This document shows, one piece after another, positions 1 through 5,643 of a stretch of 7,295 bases of DNA. Origin of the DNA: Candidatus Zixiibacteriota bacterium (GTDB lineage Bacteria; Zixibacteria; MSB-5A5; RBG-16-43-9). Positions within the stretch are counted from its first letter, which is position 1; every line of letters begins with the position of its first letter. Both the position numbers and the translations under genes were made by a program. The stretch is from contig JAOUFL010000115.1 in the NCBI GenBank assembly GCA_029858245.1, positions 1 through 7,295 on the forward strand, read 5' to 3'. The notes under the pieces were generated by a model. The model was not told the DNA's origin. It made no database searches and saw only the letters and a list, made by a program, of their open reading frames with translations.

Positions 1-828
1 TATCTTCGGGTGTTTTGAAAAATAGTGGGCGATTTTAGAGGCATTGTGGTTTTGTTTTTCAACTCTCAAGGGGAAGGTCTTCAGTCCCCTGGCGAATAAA
101 AATGAACCAAGCGGGTCTAAACAGCCACCAAGTAATTTCATCACCTCAACTGATCTGGAGACGAAACTTTTCCTGCCCACGATTATTCCAGCGATAAGAT
201 CGCTGTGTCCGGCTAAGTATTTGGTAGCACTGTGAATACTAATGTCAATACCATACTCAAGAGGTTTCTGATTAAAAGGAGTAGCAAAGGTATTATCTGC
301 CATAGTTACGAGCCTGTACTTTTTAGCAAGCTTAGATGTTTTTTTTAAATCCACCAACCGGAGATTGGGATTAGTAGGGGTTTCGATAAAAAGAACTCTG
401 GTTTTTGGATTTATGAAATCAACAGCTTTTTCTACAGCATCCACGTCCACAAAATGAACTTTGATTCCCAGTCTGGGGAAAAGATTCATAAAAAGTCGGA
501 ATGTTCCCCCGTAAACTGGAAAAGTGCTAATCATTTCCTCTCCAGTTGAAACCAGGGTCAAGAGAGCTGTACTTATTGCAGCCATTCCGGAGGAGGTAGC
601 TAAGGCAGCTTCACCTCCTTCTAAGGCTGCCATTTTCCTCTCCACCATTTCAGTAGTAGGATTAGAATAACGGGTGTAAAAATAGAGTCTTTTTTCACCT
701 TTCAGATATTTCATAAGCTCTGCGGTATTTCTAAAACCGAAGGTGGAGGTTTGAAATATAGGCTCAGCTAATGATCCCAGGGGAAACATCTCATCTCCCA
801 GGTTAACAGCCGTAGTGGCTAACTTCAT
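1..828 (-). CDS. PLP-dependent trans-sulfuration enzyme (cystathionine gamma-synthase / gamma-lyase family), C-terminus cut by the window edge
   Basis: The minus frame is open from ATG 828 to the left edge (276 codons, no stop), so the last 100 or so residues of a usual 380-400 are outside. Visible family marks: Y51-x-R53 in YTRYSNPT (contacts PLP phosphate of the partner subunit), the SSGMAA phosphate loop at 79-84, Y107 in VYGGTF (ring stacking), ETPTNPN, D178 in MADNTF (pyridine nitrogen) and the Schiff-base lysine K203 in SATKYLAGHSD. The D-K spacing of 25 matches cystathionine gamma-synthase and methionine gamma-lyase. Members act in the cytoplasm on cystathionine, O-acylhomoserine, homocysteine or methionine. 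The YGGTFRLF segment lacks the cysteine typical of methionine gamma-lyase, which favours a synthase or lyase of the cystathionine type, but the substrate cannot be fixed. Start 828 fits the family N-terminus (KLATTAV); an in-frame ATG at 849 would add seven residues. An AGGAG lies between the two, 13 bases before 828. It is probably co-transcribed with the TlpA gene upstream. Confidence 0.93.
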   Translation of the reverse strand, partial: MKLATTAVNLGDEMFPLGSLAEPIFQTSTFGFRNTAELMKYLKGEKRLYFYTRYSNPTTEMVERKMAALEGGEAALATSSGMAAISTALLTLVSTGEEMISTFPVYGGTFRLFMNLFPRLGIKVHFVDVDAVEKAVDFINPKTRVLFIETPTNPNLRLVDLKKTSKLAKKYRLVTMADNTFATPFNQKPLEYGIDISIHSATKYLAGHSDLIAGIIVGRKSFVSRSVEVMKLLGGCLDPLGSFLFARGLKTFPLRVEKQNHNASKIAHYFSKHPKI

Positions 829-888
829 TTTTTTCTTATTTCTCCTCATACTATCTCTTTTTATTCTAATTCTTTATTTCCATAGTTG

Positions 889-1392
889 TTATTTTTTGAG
901 CCATGCGTTCAAATCTGATTTGATGGTTTCCACGGTTATTTGTCCGGCATACCTTTTGACTATTACTCCTTCACGATTTAAAAGAAAAGTTGTAGGTACT
1001 CCTTTGAAATCCCCATAGTTTTTTATCATGGTTTCATCTCCCATTAGAATAGTATAAGGGATATCCATCTCCCTGGCGAATGAATCCACAACTCCTAATT
1101 CCTTCTTGTCGAGGGAGATGCCGATAATCTCCAGTCCAGAGTCCTTGTATTGACCATAGATTTTAACCAGCTCGGCAATGTCTTCTTTACAGGGAGGACA
1201 CCAGGTAGCCCAAAAATTCAAAAGAACAACCTTCCCTTTGAATTCTTTTAGAGAATGGATTTTCCCCTTAAGGTCCTGCAGGGAAAAATCGTAAGGCGAA
1301 TCTGAATTTTTACTATCGATACCTCCTTTACAGGTCAGGAATTGAAAAAGCAGAAACAAAACATAAATTTTAAAAAACTTTATTGAAAACAT
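889..1392 (-). CDS. TlpA/ResA-type thiol-disulfide oxidoreductase, probably membrane-anchored or lipoprotein
   Basis: The 167-residue product has an N-terminal hydrophobic segment (about residues 4-20) ending in FLTC at C21. This could be a relaxed lipobox, although Thr at -1 is not canonical; otherwise it is an uncleaved anchor or signal peptide. The rest is one thioredoxin-like AhpC/TSA-Redoxin domain: FSLQDLKGK at 36-44, the redox motif WCPPC with cysteines 65 and 68, the central strand LEIIGISLD, and GVPTTFLL with the cis-proline at 133. The family reduces or isomerises disulfides outside the cytoplasm, for example in apocytochrome c maturation (ResA, CcmG) or general TlpA roles. No cytochrome maturation gene is visible nearby, so the target is unknown. 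The start is supported by AAGGA seven bases before the ATG. The PLP enzyme gene follows after 60 bases (39 if its upstream start is used) with no hairpin noticed between, which suggests one transcript. Confidence 0.93.
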   Translation of the reverse strand: MFSIKFFKIYVLFLLFQFLTCKGGIDSKNSDSPYDFSLQDLKGKIHSLKEFKGKVVLLNFWATWCPPCKEDIAELVKIYGQYKDSGLEIIGISLDKKELGVVDSFAREMDIPYTILMGDETMIKNYGDFKGVPTTFLLNREGVIVKRYAGQITVETIKSDLNAWLKK

Positions 1393-1618
1393 GCTACCAT
1401 CCTTTTTGAAGAATAAAAGAAAGAAATTTTTAAATAAATAGCAAGTGAAAATAAAAATTCGATATTCCTACTCCTTCATATATATATACCCGAACAGGAT
1501 ATCTATACAAAAATTATTCATATTCTATAGAATTTGCACATTCTATAAAAATGATTTACAGGTTAAAATAAAATTGACTCTTGAAACATAAATTGGGAAA
1601 AGCCATATTTTGAAGACA
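1393..1618. other. AT-rich intergenic spacer upstream of the TlpA gene
   Basis: No convincing ORF or RNA gene is visible. The stretch should carry the promoter of the TlpA-PLP unit on the minus strand. One weak candidate is TTGTAT (plus positions 1505-1510) followed after 16 bases by TATATA inside an alternating TA run at 1478-1488. The match is only partial, so this is a suggestion. The spacer also holds the 12-base palindrome ATTCTATAGAAT (1522-1533), whose ATTCTATA half recurs in direct orientation at 1540-1547, a period of 18 bases. In AT-rich DNA such matches can arise by chance, but the arrangement could be an operator. Confidence 0.4.
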
Positions 1619-1619
1619 T

Positions 1620-1645
1620 AAAAACGTCCAGGTTTAACCTGGACG
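1620..1645 (-). terminator. Intrinsic terminator of the M29 aminopeptidase transcription unit
   Basis: Read on the minus strand, a perfect 8-bp GC-rich stem (CGTCCAGG/CCTGGACG, plus positions 1625-1645) closes a 5-base loop. It is followed directly by TTTTTAT, the classical hairpin plus U-tract of a Rho-independent terminator. It lies about 75 bases past the aminopeptidase stop codon. The plus-strand reading has no immediate T run, so it is assigned to the minus strand. It separates the aminopeptidase unit from the downstream TlpA gene. Confidence 0.87.
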
Positions 1646-1719
1646 CTGTTATTTAATAGTTTTTTCAGACAAAAAGAGAAAAGAGTAATCGTTTGCGCGG
1701 GACAATGATAGAAGATGTT

Positions 1720-2673
1720 TTATATCTTCAGCGTTCCATCTTGCATAATAATCTCTCCGTCTATTTCCAGGGTGGGTTTTAATAAAATCCCGTCTAAATG
1801 ACTCTGAACTGATACTTCCCCACCCATAGATTTGTTATCGCCAATCGCCATATGCACGGTTCCCAATACCTTCTCATCCTCCAGAACAGAGCCGGTGATC
1901 CTGGCTTTATCATTTGTTCCGATACCCAACTCGGCAATATTACGTGCTGGTTTTCCAAAGGGTTCAATTGCTTTTTCCAGAACTCTGGCAGAGCTATCTC
2001 CTGTGATTTCAGTAACGTATCCATCCCTTACTAACAGTTTAATAGGTTTCTTTACTAGGCCCACTCCAGCCATAGCCCCATCTACCATAATTATGCCATT
2101 GGCAGTTCCCTCCAGAGGTGCAAGGAAGATTTCCCCTGCAGGCAGGTTTCCATAGGTACCGGGCTTGTGGTACAACCCTGTATCTGTATTCCATATCCTT
2201 CCCTTTATACTCATACTGATATCAGTTCCGGAGGGTGTTTTTAACCTGGCAGTATTTTTACCGGATGCAATCTTCATCAACTGCTGGCTCCTCTCAGCTA
2301 TTTTATCATAATCTGCACTCAAGGTCCTTTTCATCGAATCCTCGGTGATTCCAGGTAAGGTAGCAATTCTTGCTCCGGAGCTGCAGGCATCCCTTCTTGC
2401 CTTGGTATGAGTCATTGACCTGGAAGTGGGAATCAGTATAACATCGAACCTTTTCATAAAATCGGCTACCACAGGTGGTGGCTCTTCGCCATTGGTGGAA
2501 CGCGGGATTATCTCCAGAAGCATAGCTTCGCCTGCAATCTCCTTCGCTGCTTTCCATAAAGCCTGTCCGATCTGCCTCAAAGGCTCATCCGTGATGACTA
2601 ATACGTTTTCTCCCTTTTTTACCCCCATACAGTTATGCACCGCAATCTTTGCGGAATTCATAAGCTCATCCAT
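1720..2673 (-). CDS. M29-family metalloaminopeptidase (aminopeptidase T-like, short form)
   Basis: The 317-residue cytoplasmic protein matches the M29 (COG2309) aminopeptidases, which remove N-terminal residues from peptides with a two-metal site. Recognisable blocks are LPAGEIFLAP (E181), NIAELGIGTN (E248), GTVHMAIGDN (H274) and SHLDGI (H292, D294). These align with the five metal ligands recalled for Thermus aminopeptidase T (E250, E316, H345, H376, D378). The first three ligands keep nearly the same spacing (67 and 26 residues here against 66 and 29). The stretch between H274 and H292 is about 13 residues shorter, and the conserved tyrosine of that loop is absent. The total is also well short of the roughly 410 of AmpT. 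This places it in the short clade found in bacteria and archaea, whose substrates are poorly known. The start is firm: AAGGAGG sits four bases before the ATG. It lies 103 bases after the DUF3795 gene and ends in the terminator at 1620-1645. Confidence 0.9.
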   Translation of the reverse strand: MDELMNSAKIAVHNCMGVKKGENVLVITDEPLRQIGQALWKAAKEIAGEAMLLEIIPRSTNGEEPPPVVADFMKRFDVILIPTSRSMTHTKARRDACSSGARIATLPGITEDSMKRTLSADYDKIAERSQQLMKIASGKNTARLKTPSGTDISMSIKGRIWNTDTGLYHKPGTYGNLPAGEIFLAPLEGTANGIIMVDGAMAGVGLVKKPIKLLVRDGYVTEITGDSSARVLEKAIEPFGKPARNIAELGIGTNDKARITGSVLEDEKVLGTVHMAIGDNKSMGGEVSVQSHLDGILLKPTLEIDGEIIMQDGTLKI

Positions 2674-2730
2674 TTATCCTCCTTAGCTTGAATTTTATAA
2701 ATAATCGTTAATCCATCATATCTGTATATC

Positions 2731-2765
2731 TTAAAGATGTTCTGCTGTAGTACAAATTAAAGATG
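2731..2765. repeat. Direct repeat TTAAAGATG, two copies 26 bases apart
   Basis: The 9-base word TTAAAGATG occurs at 2731-2739 and 2757-2765, in the gap between the DUF3795 stop and the aminopeptidase start. Each copy is followed within a few bases by TTCTG. On the minus strand it precedes the aminopeptidase, so it could be a tandem regulator site, or a chance repeat in AT-rich sequence. No clear promoter or hairpin was found in the same gap. Confidence 0.3.
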
Positions 2766-2776
2766 CTTTCTGTTTA

Positions 2777-3244
2777 TCACTGTATTTTGAGTTTGATTTC
2801 TTTCTTACAATGATGGCAACTCTTCGCACCGGTTACTGTTGGTTTTCCGCAGAACTTACAGGTATATAATTCTTTAGAAAGTTTTAGCCATTCATCAATT
2901 TTACCCGCCTTAATCATCGCTAAATTCTTTCTCAAATCTACGCCATCTTCTTCGAGATAATTCTTAGAGAACTCTTCAAACATCTGGCAGGTTCTATTTT
3001 CATAATCCGGGCATTCATAGCAGAATCGGTGCCCTTTCTCATTCAAGCACTTAATAAATTTACACTCAAATCCCCAGCACCCAGGTGTAAGAGCACCACA
3101 ACCATTGCATTTGACTTTTTCAGGTGGACAGTTGAAGCGAGAAGCTAATCTTTTTCTATATTCCGGGTCATCTCTTTCAGCGCGGTATATAGAACAAGTT
3201 CCACAATAAAGTCCGCATCTGCCAACCAGGGTTCGATCAGTCAT
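2777..3244 (-). CDS. DUF3795 cysteine-rich protein with C-terminal zinc ribbon
   Basis: The 155-residue protein contains 16 cysteines. The N-terminal part (residues 8-90) has the DUF3795 pattern: CGLYCGTC (C10, C14, C17), CNGCG (C46, C49), further cysteines at 39, 56, 61 and 66, then FCYEC (C75, C78) and C86. A helical linker with KAGKIDEWLKLSKE follows (about 112-125), then a four-cysteine zinc ribbon CKFC...CHHC (129, 132, 143, 146). The family has no settled function; the cysteine layout suggests zinc or iron-sulfur binding in the cytoplasm. The gene starts 33 bases after the ferredoxin stop on the same strand, so the two are probably co-transcribed and perhaps act together. No Shine-Dalgarno sequence precedes the ATG and no other in-frame start exists after the preceding in-frame stop, so translation may rely on coupling or a leaderless-like mode. 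Confidence 0.9.
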   Translation of the reverse strand: MTDRTLVGRCGLYCGTCSIYRAERDDPEYRKRLASRFNCPPEKVKCNGCGALTPGCWGFECKFIKCLNEKGHRFCYECPDYENRTCQMFEEFSKNYLEEDGVDLRKNLAMIKAGKIDEWLKLSKELYTCKFCGKPTVTGAKSCHHCKKEIKLKIQ

Positions 3245-3277
3245 TTCGATTAATATAACACAGGCTGTAATAAAAAA

Positions 3278-3532
3278 TCAATACAGTAATTTTCCGGTGT
3301 CCAAATTTCTGATATGAATTACATTAACCGGGCACTCATCTGCGGCTTTTTCGTTGCAGGGGAGGTCCTTTTCTATAATCTCTAAGTGCTCCCACCCAGG
3401 CTCTGGCTCGGTTGCACCTATGATATCCGATCTCTCATCCGCTCCCATTATCCAGAATTTTGGGCAGAGCTTCACGCAATTTCCGCAACCGATGCAGTTT
3501 TCCCTGTCGTGCTCAATGCGGTATCCGGGCAT
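3278..3532 (-). CDS. Mono-cluster [4Fe-4S] ferredoxin
   Basis: This 84-residue low-potential electron carrier has CIGCGNCVKLCP (C13, C16, C19, C23) near the N-terminus and CNEKAADECPVNVI (C59, C67) near the C-terminus. In ferredoxins of the Thermotoga/Pyrococcus type the first three cysteines of the N-terminal motif (the second is Asp in Pyrococcus) plus the last CP cysteine bind one [4Fe-4S] cluster, while the other two form a disulfide. The spacing here, including eight residues between C59 and C67, fits that plan, so C23-C59 is the predicted disulfide and a second cluster is not expected. It would be cytoplasmic and serve oxidoreductases encoded elsewhere. There is no good Shine-Dalgarno in front of the ATG, and a hairpin (3549-3569) ends only 16 bases upstream. 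It is followed closely by the DUF3795 gene. Confidence 0.93.
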   Translation of the reverse strand: MPGYRIEHDRENCIGCGNCVKLCPKFWIMGADERSDIIGATEPEPGWEHLEIIEKDLPCNEKAADECPVNVIHIRNLDTGKLLY

Positions 3533-3548
3533 GTAAATGTTTCTTTAA

Positions 3549-3569
3549 GGACAAAGAAGTTCTTTGTCC
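3549..3569 (-). promoter_or_regulatory. Perfect inverted repeat immediately upstream of the ferredoxin start
   Basis: GGACAAAGAA and TTCTTTGTCC form a 10-bp perfect inverted repeat around one central base; as RNA it would fold as about 8 bp with a 5-base loop. It lies between the CBM48 stop codon (3604) and the ferredoxin ATG (3532) on the minus strand. The bases that follow on that strand (TTAAAGAAAC) are not a U-tract, so it is a poor terminator. It could be a regulator-binding palindrome, an attenuating or stabilising mRNA stem, or a processing site. Confidence 0.55.
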
Positions 3570-3603
3570 ATTTAAGGAATAAAGAAATTGAGGTAAGTTT
3601 AAA

Positions 3604-3900
3604 CTACCTCTTAATAACCGGGTAATCTGGCACTACCACTACCGAATCATCCCCTCCAAAGGGGCTGGTACAGTATTTATGTGCCACAGGGTCATTCTGC
3701 CAGGTGCTGTCTGCCAGATACTTAAATTTATACTCTCCCGGCTTTAAAGGCAAAGATATTTGCCACATCCCCTTGAGTTTTCTCATGGGATTTTTCTTCT
3801 GGCTCCAGTTGTTGAACTCTCCTACCAAAAAGACCTTGCTGGCATCTGGTATATCCAGACTAAAGGTGGTCTTTCTGGTTCTGGAATTAGTGGTAATCAT
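3604..3900 (-). CDS. Stand-alone CBM48 / isoamylase early-set (AMPK-beta-like) glycogen-binding protein
   Basis: The 98-residue protein is essentially one E-set beta-sandwich of the CBM48 family: KVFLVGEFNNWS at 22-33 with W32, PM at 38-39, the strand GMWQISLPLKPGEYKFKYL at 44-62 with W46, W67 in STWQNDP, then FGGDDSVVVV at 81-90. In AMPK beta and glycogen-branching enzymes such domains bind alpha-glucan chains through exposed tryptophans and a lysine. Here there is no catalytic domain, signal peptide or membrane segment, so the protein is probably cytoplasmic and binds glycogen or acts as a small adaptor. The start is supported by AGGAGG six bases before the ATG. It is the first gene of the minus-strand run and is divergent from the phosphoesterase gene. 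A weak -10-like TATAAAAT lies at 3981-3988 on the minus strand. No glycogen enzyme is visible in the window. Confidence 0.9.
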   Translation of the reverse strand: MITTNSRTRKTTFSLDIPDASKVFLVGEFNNWSQKKNPMRKLKGMWQISLPLKPGEYKFKYLADSTWQNDPVAHKYCTSPFGGDDSVVVVPDYPVIKR

Positions 3901-4171
3901 ATACTACCTCCTGCTTGTGTTTTTTTGAATAGATGTTCTTTTTAAATTACTTCCGTTCCTTAATTATTACTTTTCGGATAATTTTATAGTTACTTTACTA
4001 AATCTGATAAAGAAATAAAATAGTAAATAAGGTTTTTAAAGGATAAAATACGGTATCTTCCCATACGCTTAACGGATTAGTTAGAAAAAAATTTGTTAAT
4101 TTAATAAAAAACAGTTATTTTTGTTTTTGATTATATTTTTGCATAATCGTATTTTAAAGAACGAAGGGATA
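3901..4171. other. Divergent AT-rich intergenic region
   Basis: This 271-base stretch separates the CBM48 gene (minus) from the phosphoesterase gene (plus) and must carry the promoters of both. No ORF with family resemblance, RNA gene or strong inverted repeat was seen. A frame from a TTG at 4121 is open into the phosphoesterase, but it has no ribosome site and would place 17 polar and hydrophobic residues in front of a normal signal peptide. It is therefore treated as non-coding. Confidence 0.6.
4092..4123 (+). promoter_or_regulatory. Candidate promoter of the phosphoesterase gene
   Basis: TTTG at 4092-4095 and TATTTTTG at 4116-4123, 20 bases apart, fit the Bacteroidetes-type pattern TTTG ... 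TAnnTTTG. The same bases also give a weak sigma-70-like TTGTTA-17-TATTTT. Transcription would begin near 4130 and leave a leader of about 40 bases. In such AT-rich DNA the match could be chance; a second TATTTTTG occurs at 4134-4141. Confidence 0.28.
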
Positions 4172-5527
4172 ATGTACAGGTTAGCATTTGGTATTCTTCT
4201 TATTATACATTTAAGCGGGGAAGAACTCTCTGCGGGCATTGCATTAAATAATCACCATGAACAGGACAGGGAAGAGTTACTGACAGTACTACCAGAGAAG
4301 GGACCCTACCTTTCGTGCGTGACCCAGAACTCAATTATAATTAGCTGGCACACTGCTGCTCTCGATAGCTCCCTGATCCAATATGGACTGACCGCAGATT
4401 GTGAATACGAACTAAAGGATATAACCTTAAAAACAGCTCACAGCTTAAAACTATCCAGTCTTTTGCCTGACACTACATATTATTACCGGATCTTGTTTGG
4501 AGATCTGATAACTCAGACTTATACCTTCCGAACTGCCGCGTCTTTTGGTAAGGGGTTTAAGTTTACGGTTATAGGTGATACCAGGACACAGGCTGATAGC
4601 CATCTGGCTGTAATAAACAGATTAATCGAGCAAAATCCCTACTTTAGTCTCCATTCAGGAGATTTAGTAGAAGATGGATTTGACGAAGCCCAATGGACAA
4701 CCTATTTTGCCATTATCTGTTCAAGTGCTACCTGTGCCCCGAAGATACCCTTCTATTATGCTATAGGAAATCACGAAAATGAAAGTCCGCTTTACTACAA
4801 TTATTTTTATCTTCCACATAACAATCCGGATAGCGTGGAGAGTTTTTATTCATTCGATTATGGTAATTCCCATTTCATCTCAATAGATACAGAAATTCCA
4901 TATGGTCCTTCAAGCAATCAATACCGATGGCTCAGAAATGATCTTTTGAGTGCTTATGATAAAACTTACATTTTCGTTTTTATACACAATCACCCTTATT
5001 GTGCTGGTGGGCATAATAGCGATCTTGACTTGAGGGATGCACTGTCTCCGGTTTTTGAGAGCTTTAAAGTAGATATGGTCTTGAGCGGGCATAGCCACTT
5101 CTATCAAAGAAATGGACCTATAAATGGAGTGACTTATATCATAACTGCTGGAGGTGGAGCACCTCTTCACACTCCAGCAGAGAGCAGCTGGACGGTATAC
5201 ACGGAGAAATCTCATCATCTGGTTCAATTCATCATATATCCTGATTCGGCGAGGTTTCAGATGATTCGGACAGACGGTAGCACCGGAGATGATTTTGTTT
5301 ACTTTTCCCGGGAAAGATCAAAGCTGTTTTTCGGGGATGCGAACGGAGATACCAGCATTTCAGTCTCGGATGTAGTTTATATTATAAACTATCTTTTCAA
5401 ATCAGGCTCTGCTCCAGCTGGAGGTGTTTTAATAGGTGATGTTGACTGTGACGGAGACGTCCTGATAAGTGATATCATTTACCTGATCAACTATCTTTTC
5501 AAAAGCGGACCTTCTCCGGGCTGCTGA
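4172..5527 (+). CDS. Secreted calcineurin-like metallophosphoesterase with PAP-type N-terminal domain and C-terminal type I dockerin pair
   Basis: The 451-residue product starts at ATG 4172, chosen because AAGGGA precedes it (if closely) and a signal peptide follows at once (hydrophobic 4-16, possible cleavage after A21). Residues about 40-123 form an FN3-like domain as in purple acid phosphatases (SIIISWHT, LLPDTTYYYRILFG). The catalytic domain follows: GDTR (D136), GDLVEDG (D164), GNHE (N200, H201), VFIHNHP (H272) and GHSHFYQR (H307, H309). These are the expected two-metal ligands for phosphoester hydrolysis. The GDxxY tyrosine that gives purple acid phosphatases their colour is replaced by E167, so it is PAP-like rather than a true PAP. 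Residues 387-446 carry two dockerin calcium loops, GDANGDTSISVSD and GDVDCDGDVLISD, each followed by a helix ending NYLFKSG. The protein probably acts outside the cytoplasm; its substrate is unknown. It is the only plus-strand gene here and appears monocistronic. Confidence 0.92.
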   Translation: MYRLAFGILLIIHLSGEELSAGIALNNHHEQDREELLTVLPEKGPYLSCVTQNSIIISWHTAALDSSLIQYGLTADCEYELKDITLKTAHSLKLSSLLPDTTYYYRILFGDLITQTYTFRTAASFGKGFKFTVIGDTRTQADSHLAVINRLIEQNPYFSLHSGDLVEDGFDEAQWTTYFAIICSSATCAPKIPFYYAIGNHENESPLYYNYFYLPHNNPDSVESFYSFDYGNSHFISIDTEIPYGPSSNQYRWLRNDLLSAYDKTYIFVFIHNHPYCAGGHNSDLDLRDALSPVFESFKVDMVLSGHSHFYQRNGPINGVTYIITAGGGAPLHTPAESSWTVYTEKSHHLVQFIIYPDSARFQMIRTDGSTGDDFVYFSRERSKLFFGDANGDTSISVSDVVYIINYLFKSGSAPAGGVLIGDVDCDGDVLISDIIYLINYLFKSGPSPGC

Positions 5528-5622
5528 AAAATAAAATTTTAGTATCCTCATAAGCTAACCTGTTATTTCTTTCACTATAAAATATGTGAGTAGCGCTGCA
5601 GGACAGGTTATTTTACTAAAAT
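5528..5622 (-). terminator. Nested inverted repeats with minus-strand U-tract, probable ptrB terminator in the convergent gap
   Basis: An outer 9-bp inverted repeat (ATTTTAGTA at 5536-5544, TACTAAAAT at 5614-5622) encloses an inner 8-bp one (TAACCTGT at 5556-5563, ACAGGTTA at 5603-5610), with CAC...GTG pairing possible near the centre. On the minus strand the outer stem is followed by TTTATTTT (5535-5528), a U-rich tail as in an intrinsic terminator. The stem is long and interrupted (11 against 3 unpaired bases between its halves), so efficiency is uncertain. No T run follows on the plus strand. Confidence 0.5.
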
Positions 5623-5643
5623 CTCCCAGCCAGTTCAATTTAT

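Noticed and set aside
829..849. ATG 849 as the start of the PLP enzyme
   Set aside because: The added residues MRRNKKK do not match the family N-terminus and its ribosome site is weaker; kept as an alternative, since the AGGAG for 828 is rather far away.
1478..1488. Alternating TA run as a functional microsatellite
   Set aside because: It is only 11 bases long in AT-rich DNA; mentioned only as a possible -10 element.
1832..2155. Plus-strand open frame inside the aminopeptidase gene
   Set aside because: It is antisense to a well-supported gene, shows no family motif and has no ribosome site; other frames overlapping the DUF3795, ferredoxin, phosphoesterase and ptrB genes were dismissed for the same reason.
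3278..3532. A second iron-sulfur cluster in the ferredoxin
   Set aside because: Only two cysteines lie in the C-terminal half and their eight-residue spacing matches the ligand plus disulfide plan of single-cluster ferredoxins.
4121..4171. In-frame N-terminal extension of the phosphoesterase from TTG 4121
   Set aside because: No ribosome site precedes it, it would put 17 residues before a normal signal peptide, and it overlaps the best promoter candidate.
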